Position numbers and translations under genes: made by a program. Shown in pieces: positions 1 through 6,573 of a stretch of DNA of 11,540 bases. The stretch lies in NCBI GenBank assembly GCA_035513175.1, contig DATKCN010000222.1:1-11540 (forward strand), in the 5' to 3' direction. Each line of letters starts with the position of its first letter. Positions within the stretch are counted from its first letter, which is position 1. Source of the stretch: DATKCN01 sp035513175 (GTDB taxonomy: Bacteria > Chloroflexota > Chloroflexia > Thermomicrobiales > CFX8). Under the pieces are notes generated by a model. It was not told where the DNA came from, ran no database searches, and saw only the letters and a list, made by a program, of their open reading frames with translations.

Positions 1-348
1 GACCACATCGCCATGGGCGAGGCCACGCTGGCCGCGCTGTTCCCTTCCGCCCGGGACCGCCTGACCTTCCCGGAGCTGCTGGCGGAGGGGCTGGAGCCGC
101 ACAAGGTCAACGAGGTTTACATCGCCTCCTCCGAGGAGAGCTGCGACTTGTTCATCGATATCGGCGCCCAGCTCGACGCCAAATTCGCCTCGCTGGCCGC
201 GCACGCCAGCCAGATGGGCGATTGGGACTTCCGAACGATGCTCACTCGCTGGGCGCGCGACACCGCCGCGCTCGCCCGCCATCGCAACTTCCCCGGCGCC
301 GAGGAGATGGAGTACGCCGAAGCCTTCAAGTACATGCAGTTGTATTGA
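1..348 (+). CDS. PIG-L/LmbE family deacetylase, C-terminal fragment
   Basis: The gene is cut by the window edge; 115 residues and the TGA stop are visible. PIG-L/LmbE proteins are zinc-dependent hydrolases that remove acetyl groups from N-acetylglucosaminyl substrates such as mycothiol or bacillithiol precursors. The visible part opens with Asp-His followed by IAMGEATLAALFP, which fits the conserved 'HPDH' block where His is a zinc ligand. It continues with FPELLAEGLEPHKVNEVY, a stretch typical of the family's second half, and the late HASQ motif. The N-terminal zinc motif (HPDDE) lies outside the window, so catalytic competence cannot be judged. The true start is upstream; the ATG at 13 is internal. 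The stop codon is the first three bases of a TGAGTGC tandem repeat. The substrate is unknown. Confidence 0.85.
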   Translation, partial: DHIAMGEATLAALFPSARDRLTFPELLAEGLEPHKVNEVYIASSEESCDLFIDIGAQLDAKFASLAAHASQMGDWDFRTMLTRWARDTAALARHRNFPGAEEMEYAEAFKYMQLY

Positions 349-370
349 GTGCTGAGTGCTGAGTGCTGAG
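346..370 (+). repeat. Heptamer tandem repeat TGAGTGC x3.6 at gene end
   Basis: TGAGTGC is repeated at 346-352, 353-359 and 360-366, followed by TGAG. The first TGA is the actual stop codon of the upstream deacetylase gene. Because 7 is not a multiple of 3, the first three units place a TGA in all three forward frames. The format matches short tandemly repeated repetitive (STRR) heptamers known from cyanobacteria; the functional reading is inference. Confidence 0.85.
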
Positions 371-371
371 G

Positions 372-394
372 GCCGGAACGGGCGACCGTCCGGC
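372..394. terminator. Hairpin between convergent genes, possible terminator
   Basis: GCCGG (372-376) pairs with CCGGC (390-394). After a single bulged A, ACGG (378-381) pairs with CCGT (386-389) around a GCGA (GNRA-type) tetraloop. It lies in the 78-nt gap between two convergent genes, where a bidirectional terminator is expected. No U-tract follows on either strand, so intrinsic termination is not certain. Confidence 0.4.
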
Positions 395-426
395 ATCCGC
401 GAATACATGACGCGTTAGGGCGCGTG

Positions 427-1359
427 TCACGCGCTGCTGACCATGTAGGCGTAGTCTCCGGCCTCGACGCGCGTGACAGTTCCGCGCGCCAGAATCATCA
501 GCGTGCGCTCGTATGGCGCGTGGATCGCTTCCAGCTCCTCGAACGTCTGCGGGTTGTAAACCGTGCCCAGCAGCGTCCCGTCCGCGACCGTTTCTCCGAG
601 CAGGTCCGCCCCCACCGACGGCACGAGGATGCCGCCCTGCCGTGGCCGGATGACCGCCAGGTTGTCGATCGTGAGCTGGTCCTCCCGCTGGATGACGTCT
701 CCGGGGATGACCCCAAGGTGGCGCAACGCGTTCGTCAGCCCCGCGACCGTCTGCGCGATATAGTGATCGTCACGGACCAGCCCGCCCCCCAGTTCGGTTA
801 CGACGCAGCGTATGCCGCGCGCCATCGCAACGTCCGTGAACGTGCCGGGGTAACCGGGGCCGCGATACAGCACCTTCGTGCCCAGGGACGCGGAGAGCGC
901 TTCGTCGTTGTTGATGTACGCGTAGTCGACCGTCGGCAGCGCCCCGCCCGCGTGCAGGTCGAACAGCACGTCGATCTCTGGCAGGAACTCGAGCACGAAG
1001 ACGTCCGCGAGCTGTTCGGTGAGCCAGCCGTTAGGGTCGCCGGGGAAAACGCGGTTGAGATTCTGCATGTCCTGCGGCGTGTGGCGCGTCTGCGCCTGGA
1101 ACGCCAGCGGGTTCACCACTGGCGCGATCGACAGCCGCCCCGCCATCTCTGCCGGATCGAGCGTCGCGACCAGCCGCCGCAGAGCCTCCACAGGCGCCAG
1201 CTCGTCGCCGTGGATCGCAGCGGTGACGCCGACCGTTGGGCCGGGCCGCGCGCCCCGCAACTCGTGCACGGCGATGCGTAGCGGCAGTCCGGTGGCAAGC
1301 GTCGTGACATCTATCCAGCGAAGCGTCCGACCGGGACTATTCAGCCGTTGATTGGACAA
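427..1359 (-). CDS. Succinylglutamate desuccinylase/aspartoacylase family protein
   Basis: This 310-residue protein is a predicted zinc-dependent M14-like amidohydrolase that cleaves an N-acyl amino acid or similar amide in the cytoplasm. The family's landmarks are in order. The zinc-binding HGDE motif is at residues 50-53, and NLNRVFPG near 101-107 is the substrate-binding region. DLHAGG holds the third zinc ligand His136, and TELGGG holds the probable catalytic Glu189. A C-terminal beta-rich domain (about 235-310) completes the AstE/ASPA-type layout. There is no signal peptide. The start is TTG at 1359, supported by GAAGGGAG (1366-1373) with a 6-nt spacer. The upstream plus-strand gene is divergent, and the protein converges on the deacetylase. 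The exact substrate cannot be told, so no gene symbol is given. Confidence 0.88.
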   Translation of the reverse strand: MSNQRLNSPGRTLRWIDVTTLATGLPLRIAVHELRGARPGPTVGVTAAIHGDELAPVEALRRLVATLDPAEMAGRLSIAPVVNPLAFQAQTRHTPQDMQNLNRVFPGDPNGWLTEQLADVFVLEFLPEIDVLFDLHAGGALPTVDYAYINNDEALSASLGTKVLYRGPGYPGTFTDVAMARGIRCVVTELGGGLVRDDHYIAQTVAGLTNALRHLGVIPGDVIQREDQLTIDNLAVIRPRQGGILVPSVGADLLGETVADGTLLGTVYNPQTFEELEAIHAPYERTLMILARGTVTRVEAGDYAYMVSSA

Positions 1360-1421
1360 GGGTCGCTCCCTTCAAGATCGGACGAATGCCGATGGCGCAT
1401 CGACGAAGGATACGGGCACAG

Positions 1422-1847
1422 ATGACAGATCGCGGAAGCGCTGCTCGGCGACTCGGGAGGCTGTTCCAAATCAACGTGAGCTGCGCCGTGCTGTTACTGG
1501 CGTGGCTCGCCTGTGGCGATGGGTATCGCGACACGAGCGTCGATCCCACGGCCACACTGGCGCCGCTGCCGGCAGCCACGCGCACGCCCGACACGCGCCC
1601 CCTTCCTGAGCCCGTGCTACGCGCCATCGCCCGCGCCGCCGAAGATGCAGGGGTCCCACCCGAGCAGGTCGAGATCGTCGAGTACGCCGAGCAGCAATGG
1701 CCCTCCACCGCCATCGGCTGCCCGCGTCCGGGTGAGTTCTACGCGCAGGTCATCACGCCCGGCTACCGTGTCGTCCTGCGCGTCGGGGACGAGACGCTGA
1801 CGTACCACACCGACATGGACGGCAACGTGCGGCGCTGCGACCAGTGA
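1422..1847 (+). CDS. Small putative lipoprotein with C-terminal conserved domain
   Basis: From ATG 1422 the product is 141 residues. It has a basic N-terminus (arginines at 4, 9, 10 and 13), a hydrophobic stretch (about 16-29) and WLAC at 28-31, a plausible but imperfect lipobox because Trp sits at -3. A Pro/Thr/Ala-rich linker follows. A compact C-terminal domain (about 60-141) has the pattern WPSTAIGCPRPGEFYAQV, then PGYRVVL, then YHTDMDG and a final Cys. I recognise this W..S.GCP.PG..Y.QV..PGY pattern as recurrent in small bacterial secreted proteins, but no function is known to me. The two cysteines, in GCP and near the end, could pair. AAGGA lies 11 nt upstream of ATG 1422; an in-frame ATG at 1386 would add 12 residues but lacks a good ribosome site. 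It is likely exported and membrane-tethered. Confidence 0.6.
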   Translation: MTDRGSAARRLGRLFQINVSCAVLLLAWLACGDGYRDTSVDPTATLAPLPAATRTPDTRPLPEPVLRAIARAAEDAGVPPEQVEIVEYAEQQWPSTAIGCPRPGEFYAQVITPGYRVVLRVGDETLTYHTDMDGNVRRCDQ

Positions 1848-2004
1848 GCAGGCATGGTCTTCGCGATCCAGCGAACCACGTCCGGCGCGAAACCTGACGC
1901 TCATGCGCATGTGACGCTCCCGCGCAGCATTCCCTTTCCCGATTCCCGCTTCGTATGCGATGCTAGCGGCGTCGTACAGGCGTCGAGGGAGCGAGGAGTG
2001 AGCG
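1848..2004. other. Intergenic leader of the capA-like gene
   Basis: This 157-nt gap contains no open frame I would support. Its only firm element is GAGGAG at 1993-1998, six nt before the GTG start at 2005, which decides that start over the GTG at 2020. No convincing -35/-10 pair or hairpin with a U-tract was found. Confidence 0.5.
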
Positions 2005-3327
2005 GTGTCCACACAGGAGGTGTCCGTCATACTATCCGGGGACGCGCTGATCACGCGTCCGTTTCGCGCGTCGTCCGATCCCGGCATGCGGGGACTGGTT
2101 GAGCTGGTCCGCTCGGCTGACGTGCGCTTCACCAACCTGGAGATGCTGATCAATCGCTACCGTGGCACGCCGGTCGTCGAAGCGGGCGGGTTGCACCTCT
2201 CCGCGTCGCCGCAGGTGGCCGAAGACCTGCTCTGGGCCGGCTTCAACCTGTTCGCCAACGCCAACAACCACTCGCTGGACTTCGGGACCGACGGGTTGCT
2301 GGCGCATATGGCCGAAATGGACCGGCTCGGCATGGCCTACGCTGGGGTCGGCGACTCGCTGGAGCACGCGGCCAGGCCCGCGTACATCCAGACCGGCGCG
2401 GGCCGCGCGGCGCTCGTTTCCTGCGCGTCGTCGTTCGCCCGCGGTCAGCGCGCCGGTGAGATGCGGCCCGACTTCGGCGGTCGCCCCGGCCTCAATTCCC
2501 AGCGTTTCGAGACCCGCTATGTGCTCGACTCGACGCGCTTCGATCAGCTGCGGGACATGGCCGAATCACTGAAGTTCGAGGAAATGCGCCGGCACGCGAT
2601 TGAGATCGAGTTCGTCAAGCCGCTCGAGGACGAGGAGAACGAGCTGCTGTTCACGACCGACTGGCGCGGCGGCGGCATGCACTTCCTGCGGGGGGATGCG
2701 TCGGAAATCCGCACGACGCCGCACAAGCGCGATCTGGAGCGCAACCTGAACAGCATCCGGCACGCGCGCCGACAGGCGGATCTCGTGATCGCCAGTATCC
2801 ACGCCCATGAGCTGAACGTGAAGTCGGAGATCCCTGCCAGCTTCATCATCGAGTGGGCGCGCGCCTGTGTCGACGCCGGGGCGGACGTCGTGACCGCCAG
2901 CGGCCCACACATGATGCGGGGCATTGAGGTCTACAACGGCAAGCCGATCTTTTACTCGCTGGGCAACCTGTGGTTCGAGTTCGAGACCGTCGACACACTG
3001 CCGGCTGACTCGTACGAGATGTGGAAGCTCGACCCGTTGACCGGGACGCCGGCCGACCTGTACGACACGTCGCTGCTCGGCTTCCACCACGACCAGCGTT
3101 ACTGGGAGTGCGCGCTACCCGTCTGTGCGTTCGCCGATGGCGAGCTGACCGGCATAACGCTGCATCCCGTCACGCTCGGCTTCGGCCAGCCGCGCTCGCG
3201 TCGCGGCACGCCCACGATGGCGAGCCCGGAGGATGCTGAGCGCATCCTGTGCTACGTCGCGGAGCTGTCGGAAGCGTTCGGGACAGACATCGCGACGCAG
3301 GGCGGGGTCGGTCGCATCACGCCCTGA
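2005..3327 (+). CDS. CapA family (poly-gamma-glutamate synthesis-type) protein
   Basis: The 440-residue product belongs to the CapA/PgsA-like family, which has a calcineurin-type metallophosphoesterase fold and is named for capsule poly-gamma-glutamate synthesis. Family motifs in order are SGDALITRPF (Asp13), FTNLE (Asn44, Glu46), ANNHSLDFG (Asn88, His89), SIHAHEL (His266, His268), GPHMMRGIE (His302) and PIFYSLGNLWFEF near 314-326. These are the probable metal ligands and the signature end block. No signal peptide or membrane anchor precedes Asp13, unlike the anchored CapA of Bacillus, so a cytoplasmic enzyme is likely. A charged insertion at about 180-250 separates the halves. The GTG start is chosen from GAGGAG at 1993-1998. 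No capsule genes (capB/capC-like ligases) are nearby, so a capsule role is not supported. The gene converges on thiY with a gap of only 15 nt. Confidence 0.87.
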   Translation: MSTQEVSVILSGDALITRPFRASSDPGMRGLVELVRSADVRFTNLEMLINRYRGTPVVEAGGLHLSASPQVAEDLLWAGFNLFANANNHSLDFGTDGLLAHMAEMDRLGMAYAGVGDSLEHAARPAYIQTGAGRAALVSCASSFARGQRAGEMRPDFGGRPGLNSQRFETRYVLDSTRFDQLRDMAESLKFEEMRRHAIEIEFVKPLEDEENELLFTTDWRGGGMHFLRGDASEIRTTPHKRDLERNLNSIRHARRQADLVIASIHAHELNVKSEIPASFIIEWARACVDAGADVVTASGPHMMRGIEVYNGKPIFYSLGNLWFEFETVDTLPADSYEMWKLDPLTGTPADLYDTSLLGFHHDQRYWECALPVCAFADGELTGITLHPVTLGFGQPRSRRGTPTMASPEDAERILCYVAELSEAFGTDIATQGGVGRITP

Positions 3328-3342
3328 CAGGACGTTCCGCGC

Positions 3343-4431
3343 CTAGCGCGATGCCCGCTCCACGAACTCGTTGGTGAATGCCTCGCCGACCGGGATGTCT
3401 TGCGTCAGGATGTCGTTCTCCAGCAGCCACGCCGCGTACGTCTCCCAGCGTTCCTCGGTCTGCGTCCCAAAGGCCACCGTCCCGTCGTCCGTCCACAGCG
3501 GCGCCAGCAGCTCGATGCCCTCCAGCTCGAGCTCGCGGTCGGTCTCCGGCGCTGCGACCACCAGCGCGTCGATGGCCGCCTCTCGGTCGGCGTCTGCGTC
3601 GGCGTAACCGAGACGCATGGCGCGGATGAAGCGCTCGACGACCTCCGGGTTCTCCGCCGCGAAGCGCTCGCCCGTTACCAGCAGCAGCTCATAATGGTCC
3701 GGCACGCCCCAGTCCTCGATGCGGATCACGTTCACCGACTCGCCCTGCTGCTCCACCAGAATCGACTCGTGTACCCAGTACGCGCCGATCACCGCGTCGA
3801 CCGTCCCGCCCAGCAACGCGGGCATCAGGTCGAACCCGACCGTCACCAGCTCGACGTCGTCCAGCGTCAGCCCGTCAGCCTCGAGCATCGAGCGCAGCAG
3901 CGGCTCGTCGCTGGCCACCCCCGCCATGCCGATCGTGCGCCCTGCCAGATCCGAGGGACGCTCGATGCCGGACGACTCCAACGCCATGATCGAGTTCAGC
4001 GGGTGCTGCACCAGCGCCGCGACCGACACGACCTCCAGCCCCTCGGCCCGCGCCAGCAGCACGTCCGTCTGATACGAGATCGTGAACGTGTCCCGCCCCG
4101 TCGCCACCAGCTGCAAGCCCGTCGCCGGATCGCCGGGCACGTAGATATTGACGTTCAGCCCCTCGTCCTCGAAGTAGCCGTTCGCCTGAGCCAGATACAG
4201 CCCGCTGTGGTTGCCCCACGGATACCAGTCCAGCGCGATGCTGACGTCGACCGCCTCTCCCGGCGTTCCCGCCTGGGTCGCTTCCGCCGTAGCGACCGTC
4301 AAAGGCGCCGCTGCTGTCGTCGTCGTAGGGTCGTCGTCCCCGCAGGCCGCCAGCGTTCCAGCCGTTAGCGCCAACGCCGCGACCATCGCGAAGTACTTTG
4401 CCAGCCCGCTCAATCGTCTGTCTCGTAACAC
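3343..4431 (-). CDS. thiY: ThiY-like HMP/thiamine-precursor ABC substrate-binding lipoprotein
   Basis: This is a periplasmic-type binding protein of the NMT1/THI5-like family, the third gene of the operon. From GTG 4431 it is 362 residues, with a basic start, a hydrophobic segment and a clean lipobox LAAC (Cys30) followed by GDDD. The mature part opens with ALDWYPWGNHSGLYLAQANGY and continues with FTISYQTDVLLARAEGL, VAALVQHPLNSIMALE, GRTIGMAG and the VGFDLMPALLGGTVDAVIGA block. These match ThiY, which binds the pyrimidine hydroxymethylpyrimidine (HMP) or a formylamino precursor. The TPP riboswitch upstream of the operon supports a thiamine role over riboflavin (RibY) or sulfonate (SsuA) relatives. 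GTG 4431 is preferred because GAGGAGG lies 8 nt upstream. An in-frame ATG at 4455, touching the permease stop, would add 8 residues. Confidence 0.87.
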   Translation of the reverse strand: MLRDRRLSGLAKYFAMVAALALTAGTLAACGDDDPTTTTAAAPLTVATAEATQAGTPGEAVDVSIALDWYPWGNHSGLYLAQANGYFEDEGLNVNIYVPGDPATGLQLVATGRDTFTISYQTDVLLARAEGLEVVSVAALVQHPLNSIMALESSGIERPSDLAGRTIGMAGVASDEPLLRSMLEADGLTLDDVELVTVGFDLMPALLGGTVDAVIGAYWVHESILVEQQGESVNVIRIEDWGVPDHYELLLVTGERFAAENPEVVERFIRAMRLGYADADADREAAIDALVVAAPETDRELELEGIELLAPLWTDDGTVAFGTQTEERWETYAAWLLENDILTQDIPVGEAFTNEFVERASR

Positions 4432-4455
4432 GTTTCCCGCCTCCTCATGCCTCAT

Positions 4456-5319
4456 TCAACCGCCACCGCGCCGGCCACCGCGCCGCTCCGCCGCGCGCCA
4501 GGGCAGCGCCAGCCGCTCGACGAGCGCGACCAGCGCGAACAACAGCACGCCCATCAGCGCGGCGATCGTCACCGCCGCGAACAGCCTTGGCGTCTGAAAC
4601 TGCGCCGCCGAGCGGGTCATCAGATAGCCCAGCCCCGACGACGCCCCGACCCACTCGCCGACCAGCGCCCCGATGACCGACACCGCCGCCGCGATGCGCA
4701 GGCCGGAGAACAGGTTTGGCAGCGAGGCCGGCACGCGCACGATGCGCATGATCTGGACGCGGCTGGCCCCCATGCTGCGCAGCAGCGCGATCGCGTCCGG
4801 GTCCGCCGCCCGCAGCCCGTCGACCATGCTGACCACGATCGGGAAAAAGCAGATCAGCACCACGACGATCACCTTGGGCGTCATGCCGTAGCCGAACCAG
4901 ATCAACAGGATCGGGGCCAGCGCGATGATCGGGATGGCCTGGCTGGCGACGATGGCTGGATAGATGGCCCGCTCCACCAGACGCGACGACGCGATCGCCA
5001 CCGCCAGCATCACCCCCAGCGCGAAGGCCAGCGCCAGCCCGACCAGCACCTCCTGCGCCGTCGTCCACGTATGGTCCAGCAGCAGCGCGCGCGACGTAAC
5101 CATCTCCCGCGCGATGTCGGTCGGCTTGGGCAGGAACCAGCGGGGCGTGTTGTCGATCCACACGCCGATTTCCCAGGCCGCCAGCGCCACAGCGAGCGCC
5201 AGCAGCGGCAGGAGCCAGCTCAGCGCGACGGTGGCGTCCGGCAGGCGCGGCGCGCGGGGCGCCTGGCGTTCGGTCGCCGTCGGCGACGCGTTCGGCCGCT
5301 CGCGGGTGGCGCCGGTCAT
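4456..5319 (-). CDS. thiX: ThiX-like ABC transporter permease
   Basis: This 287-residue permease is the membrane channel of the precursor importer. Hydrophobic segments lie near residues 31-50, 91-111, 119-142, 149-167, 209-224 and 248-275, consistent with the six-helix SsuC/ThiX-type BPD_transp_1 fold. The cytoplasmic EAA loop is visible at about 171-201 and includes LRSMGASRVQIMRIVRVPASLP, where the conserved Gly and Leu-Pro contact the ATPase. A Pro/Ala/Arg-rich cytoplasmic tail of about 30 residues precedes helix 1. The start ATG (5319-5317) overlaps the ATPase stop in an ATGA, which implies translational coupling. The stop abuts the thiY region. The same frame stays open far upstream through the ATPase gene, but that extension is a GC-rich artefact. 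The thiamine-precursor assignment rests on the riboswitch and on thiY. Confidence 0.87.
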   Translation of the reverse strand: MTGATRERPNASPTATERQAPRAPRLPDATVALSWLLPLLALAVALAAWEIGVWIDNTPRWFLPKPTDIAREMVTSRALLLDHTWTTAQEVLVGLALAFALGVMLAVAIASSRLVERAIYPAIVASQAIPIIALAPILLIWFGYGMTPKVIVVVLICFFPIVVSMVDGLRAADPDAIALLRSMGASRVQIMRIVRVPASLPNLFSGLRIAAAVSVIGALVGEWVGASSGLGYLMTRSAAQFQTPRLFAAVTIAALMGVLLFALVALVERLALPWRAAERRGGRRGGG

Positions 5320-6161
5320 CGGCGCCCGCCTGGCTCGCCTGTCAGCGACACCTCGTCCTTCAGCGCCGCCAGCAGTTCGGCCTTCTGCCGCACCAGCGTC
5401 GGTTCGGCCGCCATCTCCGCGCGCCGTGGACGCGGCAACTGCACCCGCTCGACCAGCTTGATCGTGCCGGGACGCGCCGTCATCACCGCCACCCGGTCGG
5501 ACAGCAGCAGCGCCTCCTCGACATCGTGCGTCACCATCAGAATCGTGCGGCCCAGCTCGTCCCACAAGTCCAGCAGCCACTCCTGCATCGAACGACGTGT
5601 CAGGGCGTCCAGCGCGCCGAACGGCTCGTCCAGCAGCAGCACGTCCCTGTCCGTGAGCACCGTGCGCAGAAAGGCCGCCCGTTGCCGCATGCCGCCTGAG
5701 AGCGCGGACGGGTAATGCTCGCCGAAGCCCTCCAGCCCAAAGCGGGGCAGCAGTGCCCGCGCCCGCTGCCGGGCCGCGTCGCGGGTTTCGCCGTGGATCT
5801 CCGCGCCCAGCACAGCGTTGTCCAGCACCGTGCGCCAGGGCAGCAGCGCGTCCCGCTGCGGCATCAGCGCCACGCGCCCGAGGCGGTTCGTCGCCGGGAC
5901 GCCGTCCAGCAGCACCTCGCCGCTGTCCGGTTCGATCAGCCCGGCGATCGCGCTCAGCAGCGTGCTCTTGCCGCAGCCAGACGGCCCGACGATCGCGACG
6001 AACTCCCCCGGCTCGACGCTGAGCGTCACGTTCACCATCGCCTGGGTCGCGCCGAATGCCTTGGACACGTGGTGCACGCCCACCTGCCCGGCGCTGCCTT
6101 CCGTCGCGTTCCGCTGTGCTGTGCGCGTCGTGGTCTGCATGCGATGGCCGCGTCGTCCCAT
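5316..6161 (-). CDS. thiZ: ThiZ-like ABC transporter ATP-binding protein
   Basis: This 281-residue ATPase energises the importer and is the first gene after the riboswitch. It shows Walker A GPSGCGKS (59-66), Q-loop Gln102 in MPQRDALLPW, the LSGGM signature (154-158), Walker B VLLLDEP with Asp178/Glu179, the D-loop GALD, and the H-loop His212 in VTHD. The length and the NrtD/SsuB/ThiZ-like layout are normal for this importer class. The C-terminus (about 235-281) is a charged helix. The start is uncertain: ATG 6161 and ATG 6140 are both in frame, and neither has a strong Shine-Dalgarno, so leader-level regulation is probably by transcription termination rather than by masking a ribosome site. 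It overlaps the permease by 4 nt. Confidence 0.87.
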   Translation of the reverse strand: MGRRGHRMQTTTRTAQRNATEGSAGQVGVHHVSKAFGATQAMVNVTLSVEPGEFVAIVGPSGCGKSTLLSAIAGLIEPDSGEVLLDGVPATNRLGRVALMPQRDALLPWRTVLDNAVLGAEIHGETRDAARQRARALLPRFGLEGFGEHYPSALSGGMRQRAAFLRTVLTDRDVLLLDEPFGALDALTRRSMQEWLLDLWDELGRTILMVTHDVEEALLLSDRVAVMTARPGTIKLVERVQLPRPRRAEMAAEPTLVRQKAELLAALKDEVSLTGEPGGRR

Positions 6162-6263
6162 ACGGGCGACGGGAGTGAGAGGGGACCGCTGGCGGCGCTG
6201 AGGCCGCTGTCCATGCGCGGCTCCGGCAATTGCGTGAAGCGGGACGGTTGCGGGCGGCGCATG

Positions 6264-6291
6264 AAAAAACGCCGGTCCACCGTCCCAGCGT
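6264..6291 (-). terminator. Intrinsic terminator of the TPP riboswitch (expression platform)
   Basis: Read on the minus strand, ACGCTGG (6291-6285) pairs with CCGGCGT (6275-6269), one pair being G-U, around the 9-nt loop GACGGTGGA. The T-run occupies 6269-6264. This lies about 55 nt after the aptamer and about 100 nt before the first gene, as expected for an attenuator. Its 5' arm is exactly complementary to ACGCTGG/CCAGCGT at the aptamer 3' strand (6356-6362), which gives a simple mutually exclusive antiterminator. Confidence 0.75.
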
Positions 6292-6346
6292 CCATCCTGC
6301 CCGAAGCGCGCGACACGCCGCCCAGTGACGAGCAGCGATGCGTGCA

Positions 6347-6437
6347 GACATTCCTACGCTGGCATTACCCAGGTCAGGTCCAACGGTCGGTGACGGATCG
6401 GTCACCCTCTCAGCCTGGCTCCCCAAGCCCCCGTCGC
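6347..6437 (-). ncRNA. TPP riboswitch (THI element) aptamer
   Basis: On the minus strand the hallmark THI-box blocks appear in order. There is a G-rich 5' part (GACGGGGG, 6435-6428), then P3 GGCT/AGCC (6429-6426 with 6420-6417). The invariant CTGAGA follows (6413-6408), then an extra hairpin GGTGAC/GTCACC (6406-6389). The 3' block reads TTGGACCTGACCTGG then GTAATGCCAGCGTAGGAA (about 6383-6351). CTGG/CCAG forms P5, and GAC/GTC (6435-6433 with 6349-6347) can close P1. The aptamer binds thiamine pyrophosphate and turns off thiamine synthesis or uptake genes. It lies upstream of a ThiXYZ-like operon, which fits. P2 was not resolved by eye. Confidence 0.93.
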
Positions 6438-6460
6438 TCCCCCGGAGCGCTATTGCGCCA

Positions 6461-6489
6461 ATTGAAGCAGCGGGCGCCACGCCCGTCAA
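6461..6489 (-). promoter_or_regulatory. Sigma70-like promoter of the thi operon
   Basis: On the minus strand TTGACG (6489-6484, five of six -35 bases) and TTCAAT (6466-6461, four of six -10 bases) are separated by exactly 17 nt. Transcription would start near 6454, about 17 nt before the aptamer, giving a leader of roughly 290 nt. The position is as expected for a riboswitch leader; the -10 is only a moderate match. Confidence 0.55.
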
Positions 6490-6573
6490 GCGCAACGCGA
6501 TTCAGACGCGTCAATGCCGGTACACTAGTCCCTGTCGCGCTCACGCGGAAGAGATGTCGAAAGGACACGCACT

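Noticed and set aside
420..434. Odd palindrome GCGCGTG-T-CACGCGC over the aspartoacylase-like gene's stop codon
   Set aside because: A one-base centre cannot form an RNA hairpin, and GC-rich palindromes of this size arise readily in this composition.
424..1281. A long plus-strand open frame opposite the aspartoacylase-like gene
   Set aside because: Its translation is Arg/Gln/Val-rich and low in family signal, while the minus strand shows HGDE, DLHAGG and a good ribosome site.
3400..4368. A 322-codon plus-strand open frame opposite thiY
   Set aside because: Composition is typical of an antisense shadow in GC-rich DNA; the minus strand has a signal peptide, lipobox and binding-protein motifs.
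3343..4455. Riboflavin (RibY) or sulfonate (SsuA) binding protein
   Set aside because: The operon leader has a TPP riboswitch, not an FMN element, and the sequence blocks match ThiY better.
4456..6495. A 679-codon open frame on the minus strand covering the permease and running through the ATPase gene and leader
   Set aside because: Only the last 287 codons encode a protein (the permease). The upstream part is Arg/Ala/Gly-rich out-of-frame reading of the ATPase, which has all ABC motifs in the other frame.
6498..6526. A plus-strand promoter for the alpha/beta hydrolase using TACACT (6521-6526)
   Set aside because: No acceptable -35 lies 16-18 nt upstream; the best candidate (TTCAGA at 6501) is only 14 nt away.
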